Positions 33,440 to 45,831 of a DNA stretch of 64,000 nt are shown in pieces. How positions within the stretch are numbered: the first letter of the stretch is position 1; each line of letters opens with the position of its first letter. A program made the position numbers and the translations under genes. Source of the DNA: Neckera pumila (Eukaryota > Streptophyta > Bryopsida > Hypnales > Neckeraceae); contig OZ018408.1 of assembly GCA_963969595.1 (NCBI GenBank), positions 20,333,823 through 20,397,822 of the forward strand, given 5' to 3'. The notes beneath the pieces were generated by a model. The model searched no databases. It saw only the letters and a program-made list of their open reading frames with translations, and was not told where the DNA came from.

Positions 33440-33599
33440 CTGCAAGTCCAACACAGAACACAGTTAGAACTGAAAATTCAGCTAACGATCGAGCTAATCA
33501 TATCAATTATTGGAAAATAGATGTTCCTTATCCATAAATGTTTTGCGTATATCCTAAAGCGTATGAATTTTGCTAAATGAGATCAAGTATAGGGGTTAA

Positions 33600-33920
33600 T
33601 GGGAATCATAAACTGGCTTCAAACCTGAAACCCACACCTGAGTGCTACCCTAAAGAAAAAAAGACGATCAGCTGTTCCCAAGTTGTAATATTAGAATCTG
33701 ATCTTCTACTGCTCTCCAGCTTCTGGAGTTTTTCAGATAATAAATAGCTTACCAGAAGGAAGATGTATCCCGCCCCTCTCAAAATCCATCTCGAGAGTTT
33801 TGTCAGTCCTTCCCGCAGCTGTAGGTTCCTCAGTTGTGAGAATATCAGGGGACTCCTCAACTCCAACAATGAAGCACGCGAAGATTTTGGGGACAAATTT
33901 TCGGACATAGAATACATATT
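33600..33920 (-). pseudogene. Exon-like sequence upstream of the 33.1-33.4 kb fragment
   Basis: A minus-strand frame reads VPKIFACFIVGVEESPDILT, TTEEPTAAGRTDKTLEMDFE and RGGIHLPSG before a GTAAGC donor (33,747-33,752). A later stretch near 33,600-33,660 reads GSTQVWVSGLKPVYDSH. The pieces look coding, but I could not find a splice join that keeps the frame. The product is unknown, and it may belong with the fragment at 33.1-33.4 kb. Confidence 0.3.
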
Positions 33921-34357
33921 TTGAGGTTTTCGTTTGTAATAAATAGGAAAAACAATTTTCAAAGAAATTAAAAATTGGCTACTTGGGAGGGCTTCTTGGT
34001 AATGAGATTCAACAAAAAAGTGAGGCCAAAACCATCTCTAATGTTTTGAAGTGCAAGTGTAAGGGAGGCCTATTTGCACGAATGTGGAAGACATAAAAAA
34101 ATGTTATTTTAGATGCCGTTTGGTAAAAACATGTCTATCTATTATAGAAATGTGCCGCAAATTTTTTTGTTGAAAATCATTAATTTAAACCACTCCCATT
34201 AGAGCAAAAATCAGCCCTCCGGAGGGCCACTCCAAGTTGACATGCCAAGCAATTTCAAACTTGGTCTGTCAACCTGGAAAAGTACCCCCCGTGAGCAGTC
34301 AAAGTGCATGATTGCTCGCCGGAGCAGTCAGATTTCGCATTTTTTTTTTAATTATTT

Positions 34358-35072
34358 ACTAGCGGTTGGCACTTGCTATGCTACGCATTCATCATTAGAA
34401 TTTTATTAGAATTTTTATGTATTCAATAAAATGCAGAACAAAAATTTCAATAAATCTTCAAATAAAAAGTAGTAAAATCTTTGTTTAATTTTATTTATAA
34501 GTAAGCATATATTGAAATGTACAATAGAAATTTATTGAATGATGAATGAAATATATGCAATGGTGAATATTGTAAAAGATACACATTATTGTAATGCATT
34601 CAAAAGTTGACTCAATTGTTACAAACAATGGCAACCCCCAAACTTGGTGAATTGAAAAGAAAAATTTGTAAATTTCAAAAGCTTCATGAACAACTTAATT
34701 GTTGTAAAATCCAAAATCGCTTCAATTGAATAAATTTCTCAAATCATTTGGTAGTAGCAATAGAATTTTGAAATCATAAAAGCTATAAAAGTGATATTAT
34801 AGAGGTGATTGCAAAACTACTACTCTATTCCTGTAATATAACAATGTGTGAAAATATTATTTTTATGTATGCATGATTGAAAATATTTTTATAAAATATT
34901 AAAATGAATTATTTCAAAGACTTATTGAAATCATTATCATGCATTCTATTCAAATATATCAAAATTTTACTAATATATGATACAATGAATGTATAGCATA
35001 GCAAGCATGAGCTCCTATTATTAATGGTGGAATTTGTGATATTACAGAGGGGGTTATGATTTTAGTAGTATG
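34358..35072 (-). mobile_element. Non-autonomous Helitron, copy 2
   Basis: It is almost identical to the element at 23,038-23,752 over its whole 715 bp. On the minus strand it starts TCATACTACT and ends CCGCTAG followed by T. It is preceded, on that strand, by another CCGCTAG (35,073-35,080 on plus), so it sits directly next to a second CTAG end. Confidence 0.8.
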
Positions 35073-35080
35073 ACTAGCGG

Positions 35081-35782
35081 AAAATCTCAAAATTTAATCA
35101 ATCATGTAAAGCCTAAATCTAGTTTGATGCATGGTAGTGATTTGACATGAAGGTCATTGCTAAAGGTATTTTTGGTGTAATAAAGAGAACAATTATATTA
35201 TTTAAAAGATTTAACACTATTTTTCATGTCTATTTTTACCTCTTGGAGAATTTCAAATTAATTGGAATTGTTTTTGTTATATCTACCAATTTATTTTTAC
35301 TTATCGTTTTAAAAATTATACCAATCAAAAGTTTATTATGAAACTTATAGAGATTTTTTAAATTGATGGATAACACATAATCTCATGGAAACTTGAGTAT
35401 GATTTAAAAGGCTAAATTGATCTCAAGAACAAAATTTGACTGTATAGTATTGGAACTAGTCCCTTAGGAGTTAACTACTCTCAACAATCTCCAATTCTCC
35501 ATATAGGCAATTGGGCGTATTTAAGGCTTTGCTTAGAAGGGCTCATAATTGTTTGAAGACGTGCAATTTCCAAATTTTTATTAAGAGGAGACCTCTAGAA
35601 TTTATTATTTACCACCATATGGAAAAATTTAGAAAACTTGATTTCATGTTGCAATTCAAAGACAAATTAGCTAAAGATAATTAGGAAAGCGAAAGTAATC
35701 AACTTTAACATAAGGGCAGATTTTTACATTTGGCACTATAGATGAATTTCTTTCTATAACAAATGGAGAACAATTGCATTAA
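35081..35782. other. Unassigned AT-rich stretch
   Basis: A plus frame of 64 codons (35,147-35,341) is strongly hydrophobic but is explained by T-rich composition. Nothing else recognised. Confidence 0.35.
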
Positions 35783-36704
35783 TCCCTAAATGCCCAAACA
35801 TTGGTTTTTTGGCAATATAGAGATTTTTGGCAACTCACTACAAATAAATTTTTATTTGGTTTCTTTGAAATTTTCACACAACATGTGCCCCCAAGGAGTA
35901 GCTTTAAGGCTCAACAATTTTCATAACTTTTGACTACATGGTTAAAAATCATTGTATGATATGTAATTTTCATTATTTGGCAGGCAAGTCACAAAAATCT
36001 TTAAAAAACACTTTTTTCAGAAATAGAAATTTGAAATTGGGTTTCTAGATTTGCACATACGTGGAAAGCTTTGAATCATTCCATTTTGATTAATGAGATG
36101 AAAGTTGTAAGGAGTTTTAGTTTGTGGGCAATTACGGAATCTCTACTCTACAATAAACTTTCAAGTCCTTTCACTTTTAATAATTTAAAAAACAAAACAT
36201 CATAGGATCTAGATTGATTATTACAATAGTTACAATCATTGGAATTGGCATTTTTCAATTCCATAAATTATATTCTTAACAACTTAGTATTTTGAATCAT
36301 TCTCTATTCTTTTTTCTATTTACTATTTTTTTCCTGTATATTTGCGATTCCAAATGATTTGAATTTTTTCAAGCATATTGCCAACTTGCCTTGAAGAATG
36401 AATCCAAAGAAGCACCACCATTTGGGGCATTTTTTCATACAATGTACAATGTGACCTTGTGAACTGCAGTTGCTTAGTTTTTTGCAGGGACAATTTTTGT
36501 TTTGTTAATTCAAACATTAATATTTTGCAATCTACATGGCGGAAATTTCTAAATTTATTTTCACAACTTCTCAAACCAGCATACTACAAGATCCTATGAT
36601 TGAATATGTCCAAAGAATGTTTTTTCTCAAAAATTTGATACTTGTACTAGAAATGACAATTTTAGAGCAATTTTAGTGAAAACAGAGTCAAATACATTTA
36701 GGGA
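35783..36704 (+). mobile_element. TTAA element C5 (subfamily C)
   Basis: A 922-bp element flanked by TTAA 35,779-35,782 and 36,705-36,708. The left end is TCCCTAAATGCCC and the right end ATTTAGGGA. A minus frame of 83 codons (36,323-36,574) is shared with C1 and C3. Confidence 0.87.
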
Positions 36705-36708
36705 TTAA

Positions 36709-37484
36709 ACAAAAACAAAGGCTTGATAAATGAAGAGAAATGAGTGAAAGAAAATGTTGGCCAAAGCCCAACCAACAAGAAACCTAAACAAATAAGCATT
36801 GAGGAAGACCCTCAATAATCTACCAAATGGCCTAACTACAATGACAAAGAATAGTAATTAAACCTTAAATGCCCAAGGCCTTTTTTGAGCCTATTGGAAT
36901 TTGCTCTAAACTAAACAAAAACCAAAGTTTTGATAGTTTTTATCAATATTTTAAATCAATCATAATACAAATTCAAAGAAGATGTGTCATGAATCGCATA
37001 GGAAAAGAAAATACAACAAAATCACTTATAGATTGAAAGATTTTAATGTTTGATCAAGAAGGTTTTAAAACTATGAAAAGGATTCAATCTTCTTATTAAA
37101 ATTAATTCTAGAATTGAAGTCAAGAAAAAAAATATGAAGTTGAAGGAAATAATATGCATAACCATAATTGATTTACCACTTCTCAAAATCTACTCTATAA
37201 TTTTTTATATGAAATTTCAATGTGATCCTCCCCTCCTCACAAAAGATCCAATGTACTTGAGGCTCATCTTCAAGATCCTCTAACACTAAAAATGATCAAG
37301 ATTTGCAATACACACTTGTACAAAAATCTTCAATAGAAAAATCATAAACAGTTTTTTCCAAAATTCAATCTTTGATGCTAAAAAGGACTTGCAAGAGTAT
37401 TCAATTAAAAGAAATAGCAAACATAACACTTTGGTAAGATTTTTTTTTAACGAAAAAGTTAAGTTGACATCAAAAATTTAGGGG
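36709..37484. other. Unassigned AT-rich stretch
   Basis: Nothing recognised. Confidence 0.35.
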
Positions 37485-37488
37485 TTAA

Positions 37489-38381
37489 AAGGCCCATTGT
37501 TCCTTTGGGGGACAAATGGGATTTTGGGCAGGTACCTATGGACTGAATTTTGTTGTAATTTTTCGAAACTTTTTTGGAAGATAGAAAAACTGCTAAGCTT
37601 TGTGGGAATATACTTTTCTTCTCAATTGGTGCCTGGGAAAAAAAATTATGCCCAAATAAGCTCAAAACAGGGGACGGAGGGTAGCAAAAAAAATTTGCGT
37701 TTTTTTTTCTTCTTATAGATTATATTTTTGTCTATTTGGAAAGGTTTGATTCATTTCATTTGAATTTTTTATGAGAAAGTTATGGATAATCTTGTTTTTC
37801 GGGCACTTAGAACATCTTCCTGAAAAAAGTAACTTGTAGGATTCATTTCTGAATGCAATTTTAACAATTTTTCAATAAAAAAAAGTCCCACAAGGTTTAA
37901 TTTTTTTTCTCGAACAATCTCACCATTGGGATTAGTGATTTTTAATTCCATATAAAAGATATTAGTATTTTGGATTTTCCTTCTATCTCGTACCTACTTC
38001 TAGTTAACAATTTTTTTAGTAATGAAAATTAAGTTTTTTGGATTTTTTTTTCCCCCTAGATTCTCAACTCAATTTTCTTCTATGAAGATTTAAAGGTCAA
38101 AACTCTGTAGTACAAAAAATTTAAGTTAAAAATGTTCACAACATTTAAGTCATAAAATCTAGTCCCACAATGTGCTGAAAATCTTGTTTTTTTTTTAACG
38201 CAGATATCTTGCAATCTATGTGATCAAAAATTCTGAGATTTTTTCCACACATTCTTATACTAGTTAGGTATAAGCTCCTACGGTTAGATGTGGAATAAAA
38301 AAAAAATTCAAATTTTTTAATTCTTTGCTATAGCAGTTTTGAGTGATTTTTGGCAGAAAAAAAGCCTTGGGCCTTTAGGGG
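37489..38381 (+). mobile_element. TTAA-family element A2 (left end eroded)
   Basis: Subfamily A. The left terminus has lost its first bases: TTAA 37,485-37,488 runs straight into AAGGCCCATTG. The right end GCCTTTAGGGG is followed by TCAA, a decayed TTAA. The subterminal hairpin and the interior match A1 closely. Confidence 0.82.
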
Positions 38382-38385
38382 TCAA

Positions 38386-39104
38386 GGTTTAGCACCAAGA
38401 GGTCCTGATATTGGTATGAACAACAAGGTTGCTATTATGTAAGTGTGCAAGTGTGAGTATGTGAGCTTGTATCTAATTTACAATAAAGGGATATGAATTT
38501 TCAAAAATTTAGGCACTGTTCATGCTTCCATTGCATTTGCTACCGAGGGAATTGTGAAACTTTTTTGGAGATGTTTGTTGAAGGAAAGATGTGCATATGG
38601 ATGTTTCCTACATATCTCTGCAATCCAATTAAAAAAAATTCATCACCAATGTTTTTCTATGAATTTTTATATAAAATCATGAAAAAAAAAATGAAAAATT
38701 CATCAAAAATGAAGTTTTGATTTTTTGAAACTGAAAATTTGGTACGCTTGAGGGGGACAATTTCTTGGCATTACTCAAAATGTAGTTGGCATTTCTTGTT
38801 TCCCTCAATCAACATTTGTATCTAACACAAACTGAAGGGTCTAAATAGGGGGCGTCAAGCCATCAACCTTTGTTGTAGGGCACTGTATTGTACAGTCGAG
38901 TACAACAATCTTATGATTTTTGCAGCCTGTTGAGATTTGGTGAATTTTGGGAGGCCGGTGTATGCTCAAAAATGAACGGGATTTTGAATTGTAAATTGCG
39001 TTGGAAATCACACTCAAGTCTACTTTATCATCATTGCACATAATCAAATGTAATTGAAAATCATACAAAAAGTTTGATATTTTCTATACACTATCTACCA
39101 TCTA
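38386..39104. other. Unassigned
   Basis: No supported gene. AT-rich with small frames. Confidence 0.35.
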
Positions 39105-39637
39105 AGGTAAACTTGCCTATAGCAGGCATACCACCTAATGCAGACATCTACAAAACCGCTCATTACAGCCTTACATCAACCCATTTCAGATTTTTGTCAA
39201 TAAATGAGATTATGATTTCATTATGTTGGTTAGTGGCCAAAATCAATGCCTTGGAAGATGGCTATGGAGTTATTAGTGACTGTCATAGGGTACTTACACC
39301 TTTTTAGTGTAAACTTGTCATAGAAAGTTATTTTTTTTATTCCTTCATGTCATGGCCATGTTAGAAAATCTGGTGATTGCTTTAGGTGGTAAGATGACCA
39401 TTATGGAAACACATTTTGCTGATTTGGGGTAGTCTATAGACTCTTTTAGACCAATTGAGCAGAACACTTCGGAAATTCATAACTAATTCATACTTTGTCC
39501 AAAAAATAAAATTTCAACTGCTTCCTTCATGTCTCACATTTGTCTTTGTACGGAAAAAAAAAACTGATTCTTTTTCCTAATGGCAACAGACCAGACCACC
39601 CATTCTGCCTGCCATAGGTAGATTTACCTTAGTGTTG
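39105..39637. mobile_element. Element F: inverted-repeat element of about 530 bp
   Basis: The left end AGGTAAACTTGCCTATAGCAGGCA (first 20 bases shown: AGGTAAACTTGCCTATAGCA) is mirrored near 39,607-39,636 by TGCCTGCCATAGGTAG then ATTTACCT, both flanked by TA. The right half recurs at 31,574-31,763. A small plus frame (39,074-39,307) crosses the left end. Mobility is inferred from the ends and the second copy. Confidence 0.5.
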
Positions 39638-42510
39638 CCACCATTTGTGAAAATTACAACTAGTATTTAATGGTCCATATTAGAAATGAACCTTCACAAT
39701 TACTTCAGAGATACTTGATCTCATACCGCTTGAATTGCTTGTATGATCACTTTCTTCTTCACCTAAATGCAAAAAAACTGTGACTATCTTCCAAAGAATC
39801 TCTATAAAATGGTTGATAGTGTATAAAAGGATTCCAAATTGTTGTCTGGTTTTCAATTATTCATTTTTAGCTTGTTATGAAGTTGAAGTGCACTTCATTG
39901 CAGTTCCAATGCAATTTGTGGTTTCAAAATGGGATCATTTTTAGCATGCTAGAGCTTCTTGAAGTTGATGAATTCTCTAGTGAAAATTGACTGGAAAAAA
40001 TCGTAAGATTGTTTTACCTGACTGTACTGTACAGTATGTATCATTCAGCTGGAACATTGATTAACTCACATCTGGGTCAGGGAAGGTGATTGGCAAGCAG
40101 CCCCGTCCTGACATGACAATTCCAAGTGAGCATGGAGTGCTGCCCACTGGAACCACCAACTTCACAATTTCACATCCTACAGTGGCTCAGTAGGAAATAT
40201 GTCAAGTACAGTAAAATGCCTGGAAGGCAGGAGTGAGGCCCAACTTCCCCGCACTGGCTTGTGGTGAACGCTGCCAGTTGCACAGATCCCATGGAGAGTG
40301 TCAAATATTCTCAGCAAATCCAGGAAGTCACTCATGCACAAATATCAAGACCCCCAAGCGGTATGCAACTGGAGCAAGTTACACTCACTCTCTCTGAGAC
40401 TCCCAGAGGGAGGGTCCATCATCCCACAACAGAGTACGGAGCACAAGGGTACTACTGTAATAAGTGACTTGGCTTACTTGTGACTTGGTGAGTACACTCT
40501 CTGCGCAGCCGTGATCCACAACTGAATTCTGAGAGGAGTGGAAAACAGAGCAACAGGGAAGAAACTCTTAACTTGTAGTCTGCAACTCTGCATGTGTGAA
40601 ATTGATGGGACAAAATGGTACACACATAAGGTAACAGGTCCAGAAATCGCCCATTTAAGAGCTGGAAGATTGCATAGGGGAATAATTGGATTGAATCAGT
40701 CTCAATTAATAAACTTAAGCTTACTTGTGGAAACCCTATCTTAAGTTATCTATCCCTTACTGTGAACTGGTGTGAAAATGAGTTATGTTTCATGAAGTAC
40801 ACAGCATGGCAATTTTCTTTTTTATGATTTCTTCCTAATTTCATATGTGGGACACCTGCAGTAGTGTATGGAGCATCACTGGAACAAGCAATCATATAAA
40901 TTATATATATGGGAGGTTGTGCCCCACTGGGTTCTTCTGTAGGCTCTAATTTGTCACCCCCTTCCCCAAAAACCTGGTCACATGTTCTCATTCTAGTGAA
41001 AGCACGCATTCATTTGCCCCTAGTTGCTTACTCGACACCAAAATGAAGGGCCCTTTTTACATTCCAACAAGTACAGATTTGTGAACACAGTTCATAGATA
41101 CTGCAAAGACAGTGTGAATTCATGTGTAATGAGTTGCTCTATGATTGATATATATATATATATATATATCGTAGGCTGTGCCCATGGTGCAACATCCAAT
41201 AATTGAAGCGGTACATACCCCTTGTGATTCTTTGACATTACTGAAGCTTTTTTTTTCTGAGGGCCACTGGTCCTTTTAAAGGCCTGCATGGATCAAGAGT
41301 CCGTCTCAGTCTCTTTCTCCAGGCCCCAGTGCCGATACAATTAACAGACCAACCTGCAGGCACCAACTTCCCATTTGTTTTTGTTTTTTTTGTTTTTCTT
41401 TCTGACACAAAATGAAATGGAATTTCAACAACTTCCCACGGCAAGTTCATAACCCCATGGCTGTGTGACTTGACTCGTTTGTATGGATGTGTGCAAGATA
41501 ATCACGGAGTCCCCAGCTTTTCATACATGGCAGTACAGTAATGAGCAAGCAACCTTCATTTGCACAAACTTCCACATCAAAGTGAAGTTATGAACAGTGC
41601 ATTGACAAGTTCATTCTATTGAAATTTGTGGTCTCGGTCAGATCAATGGACACCCATAAGTAGTTCGATCAGTCACACGACTCACAGAGGCCTCAAAAAG
41701 AGACCACATCACGAGAGTCTGCCCTTCTTCCAAGGCCAGGAAGAAGATTCGAAGTATCATCCATTCACCCCAGTGACAGCCTTTGAAAAAGCAAGCCTTC
41801 TGTGCACAAATCCCAAGCTGCCGATTCCCAGGACAAAGCACACAGACAGGCCGGCAGGCAGCCAAAGCCTTCCAAGGTAGCTTTGTTGCAGCTTGCAGAG
41901 GGATGGAAAGGCTGTATTGTATAGACAGTACTAAGTTATGCTGATTGCCTGTGTTGCAAATTAGTGATTGATCAACTGACATTTCGTATCGACAACCTAC
42001 TCGTGTGGCCTTGTGATATGATGAATGACCTTACTGCAGCAAGATTTCCAGCAGCTCAACAATCTGTAAGTTAAGTGAAGTTAGCCTTAGACTAAGCCCA
42101 AACAGATCCAAGCAATCAAGCATATGGTGACTCATTGGTCATGTTCATGGAGCACATGGAAGGAGACTAATCTGTAAACTTATTATTAGTGACAGGAGAA
42201 ATTCCAGAGGCAGGACATTAAAAGTGTCATGTGAAGTCTGTGTTTTTACCTCTGGGAAAACACTGAAATTTCTAATTTGCCACTCCCGATAAAATTTGGA
42301 AATTTAAATTTGAAATCAGAGGTGCCAAATTAACCAGGGGAGGTGAAGAATGTGGGACACACTAACTGACTACAAAATAGAAGTGAGATTTTACATTTTC
42401 CCTTGGGCCAGGGAAGAGTGGAAGCCAGACCATTTCTGCACACTTCATAACTTATACGTCCTGCATTCCAAAAAGTGATGCAGGCTCTCTTATTTGGGAG
42501 GCATGCCTGA
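39638..42510. other. Unassigned region, moderately GC
   Basis: About 2.9 kb with base composition nearer to genic DNA and several frames of 60-114 codons on both strands, but no product recognised and no consistent splice chain found. It contains a (TA)n run at 41,149-41,169. It may be a non-coding transcript or a gene of unknown family. Confidence 0.35.
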
Positions 42511-42514
42511 TTAA

Positions 42515-43270
42515 CCCCTAAAGGACCGGTTGTCTCCTCGGGGGACAATTTGGGTCTGGGCAGGTTCTTATTGTCTCAATTTTTCATGATACTTTTGGGG
42601 ATTTTTTGAGGTTGTATGTTTTGCAAGAGCTTTGTAAATATATGATTTTTATTTTGATTGATGCCTGGGTGCAAAAGTTATGGCACAATAAGAAAACATG
42701 GAAATCGGCGGGCAACACAAAAAAATCACAAAAAGTCAAAATAATCTTTTTTCAATTTTTTGACTCAAAGATTATATTTTTGTCTACATGTGAAGCTTTG
42801 TTTCATTCAATTTGGACTAATAATGAGAAAGTTATGGACAATCTTAGTTTTTGAGGCAATCTTAAGCATCTTCTTGAAAAAATAACTTGTAGAATTCGTT
42901 TTTCAATGCAATTTTTAGAATTTTTCCAAAAAAAATTGTTAGACAAGGTTAGATTTTCTTGCAAGAACAATCTCACCGTTGGGATTATTGTGATTCAATT
43001 CCATCTAAAAGCTATTAACAATTTTAAGCCAAAAATCTAGTCAAGCAATGTGGAAAAAAACTTGTTTTCTTCACTTTAAATGCATATATCTTGCAATCTA
43101 CATGGTCAAAGTTTCTGAAATTTCTTCGACATATTTATATACTAGCTAGATATAAGATCTTACGTTTGGATATGCAAAAAAAATAAAAAAATAAAACTCT
43201 TTTCTCTTTGCAATAGAAATGACAGTTTTGAGTGGTTTTTGGTAGGAAAATCACCTTGGTCCTTTAGGGG
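42515..43270 (+). mobile_element. TTAA element B2 (internally deleted)
   Basis: A 756-bp subfamily B element between TTAA 42,511-42,514 and TTAA 43,271-43,274. Both 13-bp ends are perfect. Relative to B1 and B3 it lacks about 170 bp after the 'gctattaacaattt' block (near 43,025). Confidence 0.92.
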
Positions 43271-43278
43271 TTAAGCTA

Positions 43279-43381
43279 CACAAAATAGTGGAATTAGGTT
43301 GCACTAGACTATAGTTGACCATGTCTGAAAGTGTTAGATATGAGAAATTAGTGTGGGGCAACCTAATTTCACTATTTTGTG
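43279..43381 (+). mobile_element. MITE family E, copy E5 (short)
   Basis: 103 bp from CACAAAATAGTGGAATT to AATTTCACTATTTTGTG. The left flank is TA; the right flank is TC, so one side has mutated. It lies four bases beyond the TTAA of B2. Confidence 0.82.
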
Positions 43382-44480
43382 TCAGTTATTGCCTTGTCAG
43401 TTTTTCCTCACTCACTTGCAAAGTTGCAATGCCGGACATTTTCTTCCATTTGCAATTTTTATTTTTTTTATTTTTAAACAAATGAAACATAATTTCATTG
43501 CAAAAAAACATAACCATTTGCAATTTATAAAAACAGTTGAAACAGTGGTGCAGACATAAATTAAGTAAGTTACAGACATCCACACTGTACCAGTGTTCAC
43601 AGAAGCGGCTAAATTTTGCTCCATTGCTACTAAAAATTTTCAAGAGCTAAAAATGTATTGGAAAAAATCTTTGAAAAAATTAGATTTTAGTCAAGACTGC
43701 AATAAACAATAGAATTTGGTAGCCAATGTGCAACTTTCTCTACATTAAAATTAGCATCTATTTTGTTAGATTTCTATTATAGTACTTCCGATAATCCTTT
43801 AAAACTTACAAAATCCTATCTTTTCTATTTTTTTTTAATACTACTCACTCTCAAGATAGCCAAAATTGATGTCCGCTTGTCTTGGAGATAGCATATTGCA
43901 CTAAATCCTAATAACTTAGGTAGCATGTTGCACTAAATTCTATAAAGCAGTTTTGGGATCACTGCACTGTACTGTACTCCCTTTGGCACTGACTGACAGT
44001 CTTGCAGGGATTTTAGATTTGTTATACGGATTATTCGTCAACTACTCCGCAAGATTCCTACTGCACTGTACACTTGAGTTTGGTGCATTCAATGTTGGTT
44101 GAGTCTGCCGGGTCAGTAGGAGCGGCTGACTACTTCTGCTTTAAGTCTTGAACGCAACACACACATAAACAATCTCTTAAGGGGCGTGGGGATTCGGGAA
44201 CCTATCTTACTCAGATGCAACATTAAGTTAACTGGCAGGGACTTGCAGAACATTCGCAACCCAGAAACCATAATGCCAAATCCAAGTTTGGAGGCAACCG
44301 TGTCACTCTCCTGATCTCAGGCTTGACTGGCTAGGCTAGGCTAGCTACTCAGTGGAGAGGATGGTTCTACGTCAGTGCACCTTTATATTGTGTTATTCCA
44401 GTAGAATAATACGAGTACAAATTTTCATAATTTAATGACTTGAGGGTAGAATTTTTCTTGAAGAAAGTTTTCTATTTCTT
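43382..44480. other. Unassigned
   Basis: Nothing supported. Short frames on both strands around 43,390-43,640 overlap each other and look like composition effects. Confidence 0.35.
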
Positions 44481-44563
44481 TGAACCCCTAACGGACTAAG
44501 GCCTTTTATTTTTCTTTCCAAAAAACACACACAACTGCCAAATTGCAAGATATTTGCGCTTAA

Positions 44564-45831
44564 CCCCTAAAGGACCAAACACCGTTTTTCGGCAACATAG
44601 CAATTTTGGGCAGCTCACTACAAACGGAGATTTTTTTTTTCTTTGAACGTTGATTCACAAAACATGTGCCCGAGGAGTGTCTTTAACCCCTAAAGTCCCA
44701 TTGTCCCTACGGGGGACAAAATGGATTTTGGGCAGGTTCCTATGAGCTCAATTTTTAATGAAACTTTTTGAAACTTTCCCATAAGATAGAAAAACTTATT
44801 AGCTTTTGGGGAATGTAATTTTTATTTCAATCGGTGCCCGGGAGCAAAAGTTATGCCCAAATAAGCTCAAAACAGGGGAGAAGGGGCAGCAAAAAAATTT
44901 TGCAAAAAATTTAATTTAATTTTTTTAATTTTTTTTCCTTATAGATTATATTTTTGCCTATTTGGGAAGCTTTGATTCATTTCATTTGGACTTTTTATGA
45001 GAAAGTTATGGACAATCTTGTTTTTCGGGCAATGAGAGCATCTTCTTGAAAAAAACTTTTTCTTTCACTTTGAATGCTGATATCTTTCAATCCGTACGGT
45101 CAAACATCACAAAATTTTTACTACATGATCTGTAAAAAGTGTAGTATAAGATCGTACGGTTATTTTCTAAAAAAAATTAATTTTTCTCATCTTTTAGATG
45201 AACGCAACAAAAGTAGCAGTTTTGAGTGATTTTTGACAGAAAAATGGCCTTGGGACTTTAGGGGTTAAGGTCCAATGATTTTCATAACTTTTCCGCGTTC
45301 GGCGGGCAGTTTGGGTAGCTCAAAAAACTCCTTCAAAAATCACATTTTTGAAAAATGAAAAAGTTAGAAGTGGTTCTAAGGAAACATTTAAGAGTGGAAA
45401 AGTTTGTTTAATGAGGTGAGAGTTATTAGGAATTCCGATTTGTGGGTAGGTTTGAAATCCAGAGACTCCATACCTACCCACAAACTGGAATTCTTAATAA
45501 CTCTCACCTCATTAAACAAAATGGAGTGATTCAAACTTTTCCACTTTTAAATGTTTCTTTAGAACCACTTCCAACTTTTCCATTTTTCAAAAAAGTGATT
45601 TTTGAAGGAGTTTTTTGAGCTACCCAGGCTGCCCACTAAACGCGGAAAATTACGTATCATGCAATAACTTTTTAACCATGTAGTCAAAAGTTATGAAAAT
45701 TGTTGGACCTTAAAGACATTCCTAGGGCACATGTTTTGTGAAATTTTCAAAGAAAAAAAATAAAAACTCCATTCGTAGTGAGCTGCCCAAATCGCTATGT
45801 TGCCAAAAAATGGTGTTTGGTCCTTTAGGGA
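44564..45831. mobile_element. TTAA element C2, fold-back form, interrupted by A3
   Basis: It is flanked by TTAA 44,560-44,563 and 45,832-45,835. Both ends are the subfamily C left end: CCCCTAAAGGACCAAACACC, and the inverse at 45,812-45,831. The arms stay complementary to the centre near 45,460 (ACCTACCCACAAA / TTTGTGGGTAGGT). Without A3 it is about 690 bp, almost all hairpin. It looks like two left halves joined head-to-head. Confidence 0.85.
44687..45264 (+). mobile_element. TTAA element A3 (internally deleted) inside C2
   Basis: 578 bp between TTAA 44,683-44,686 and TTAA 45,265-45,268, with subfamily A ends and hairpin. Intact C copies have a single TTAA at the same place (6,177-6,180 in C1). 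The middle third of the element is deleted. Confidence 0.92.

Noticed and set aside
34358..35080. Reading the ACTAGCGG at both sides of the 34.4-35.1 kb repeat as an 8-bp hAT target duplication
   Set aside because: The sister copy at 23 kb has ACTAGCGG on one side only and its empty site shows no duplication; Helitron TC...CTAG ends explain both copies better.
41149..41169. TA repeat as a possible promoter or replication element
   Set aside because: An ordinary dinucleotide microsatellite with nothing around it to suggest a function.
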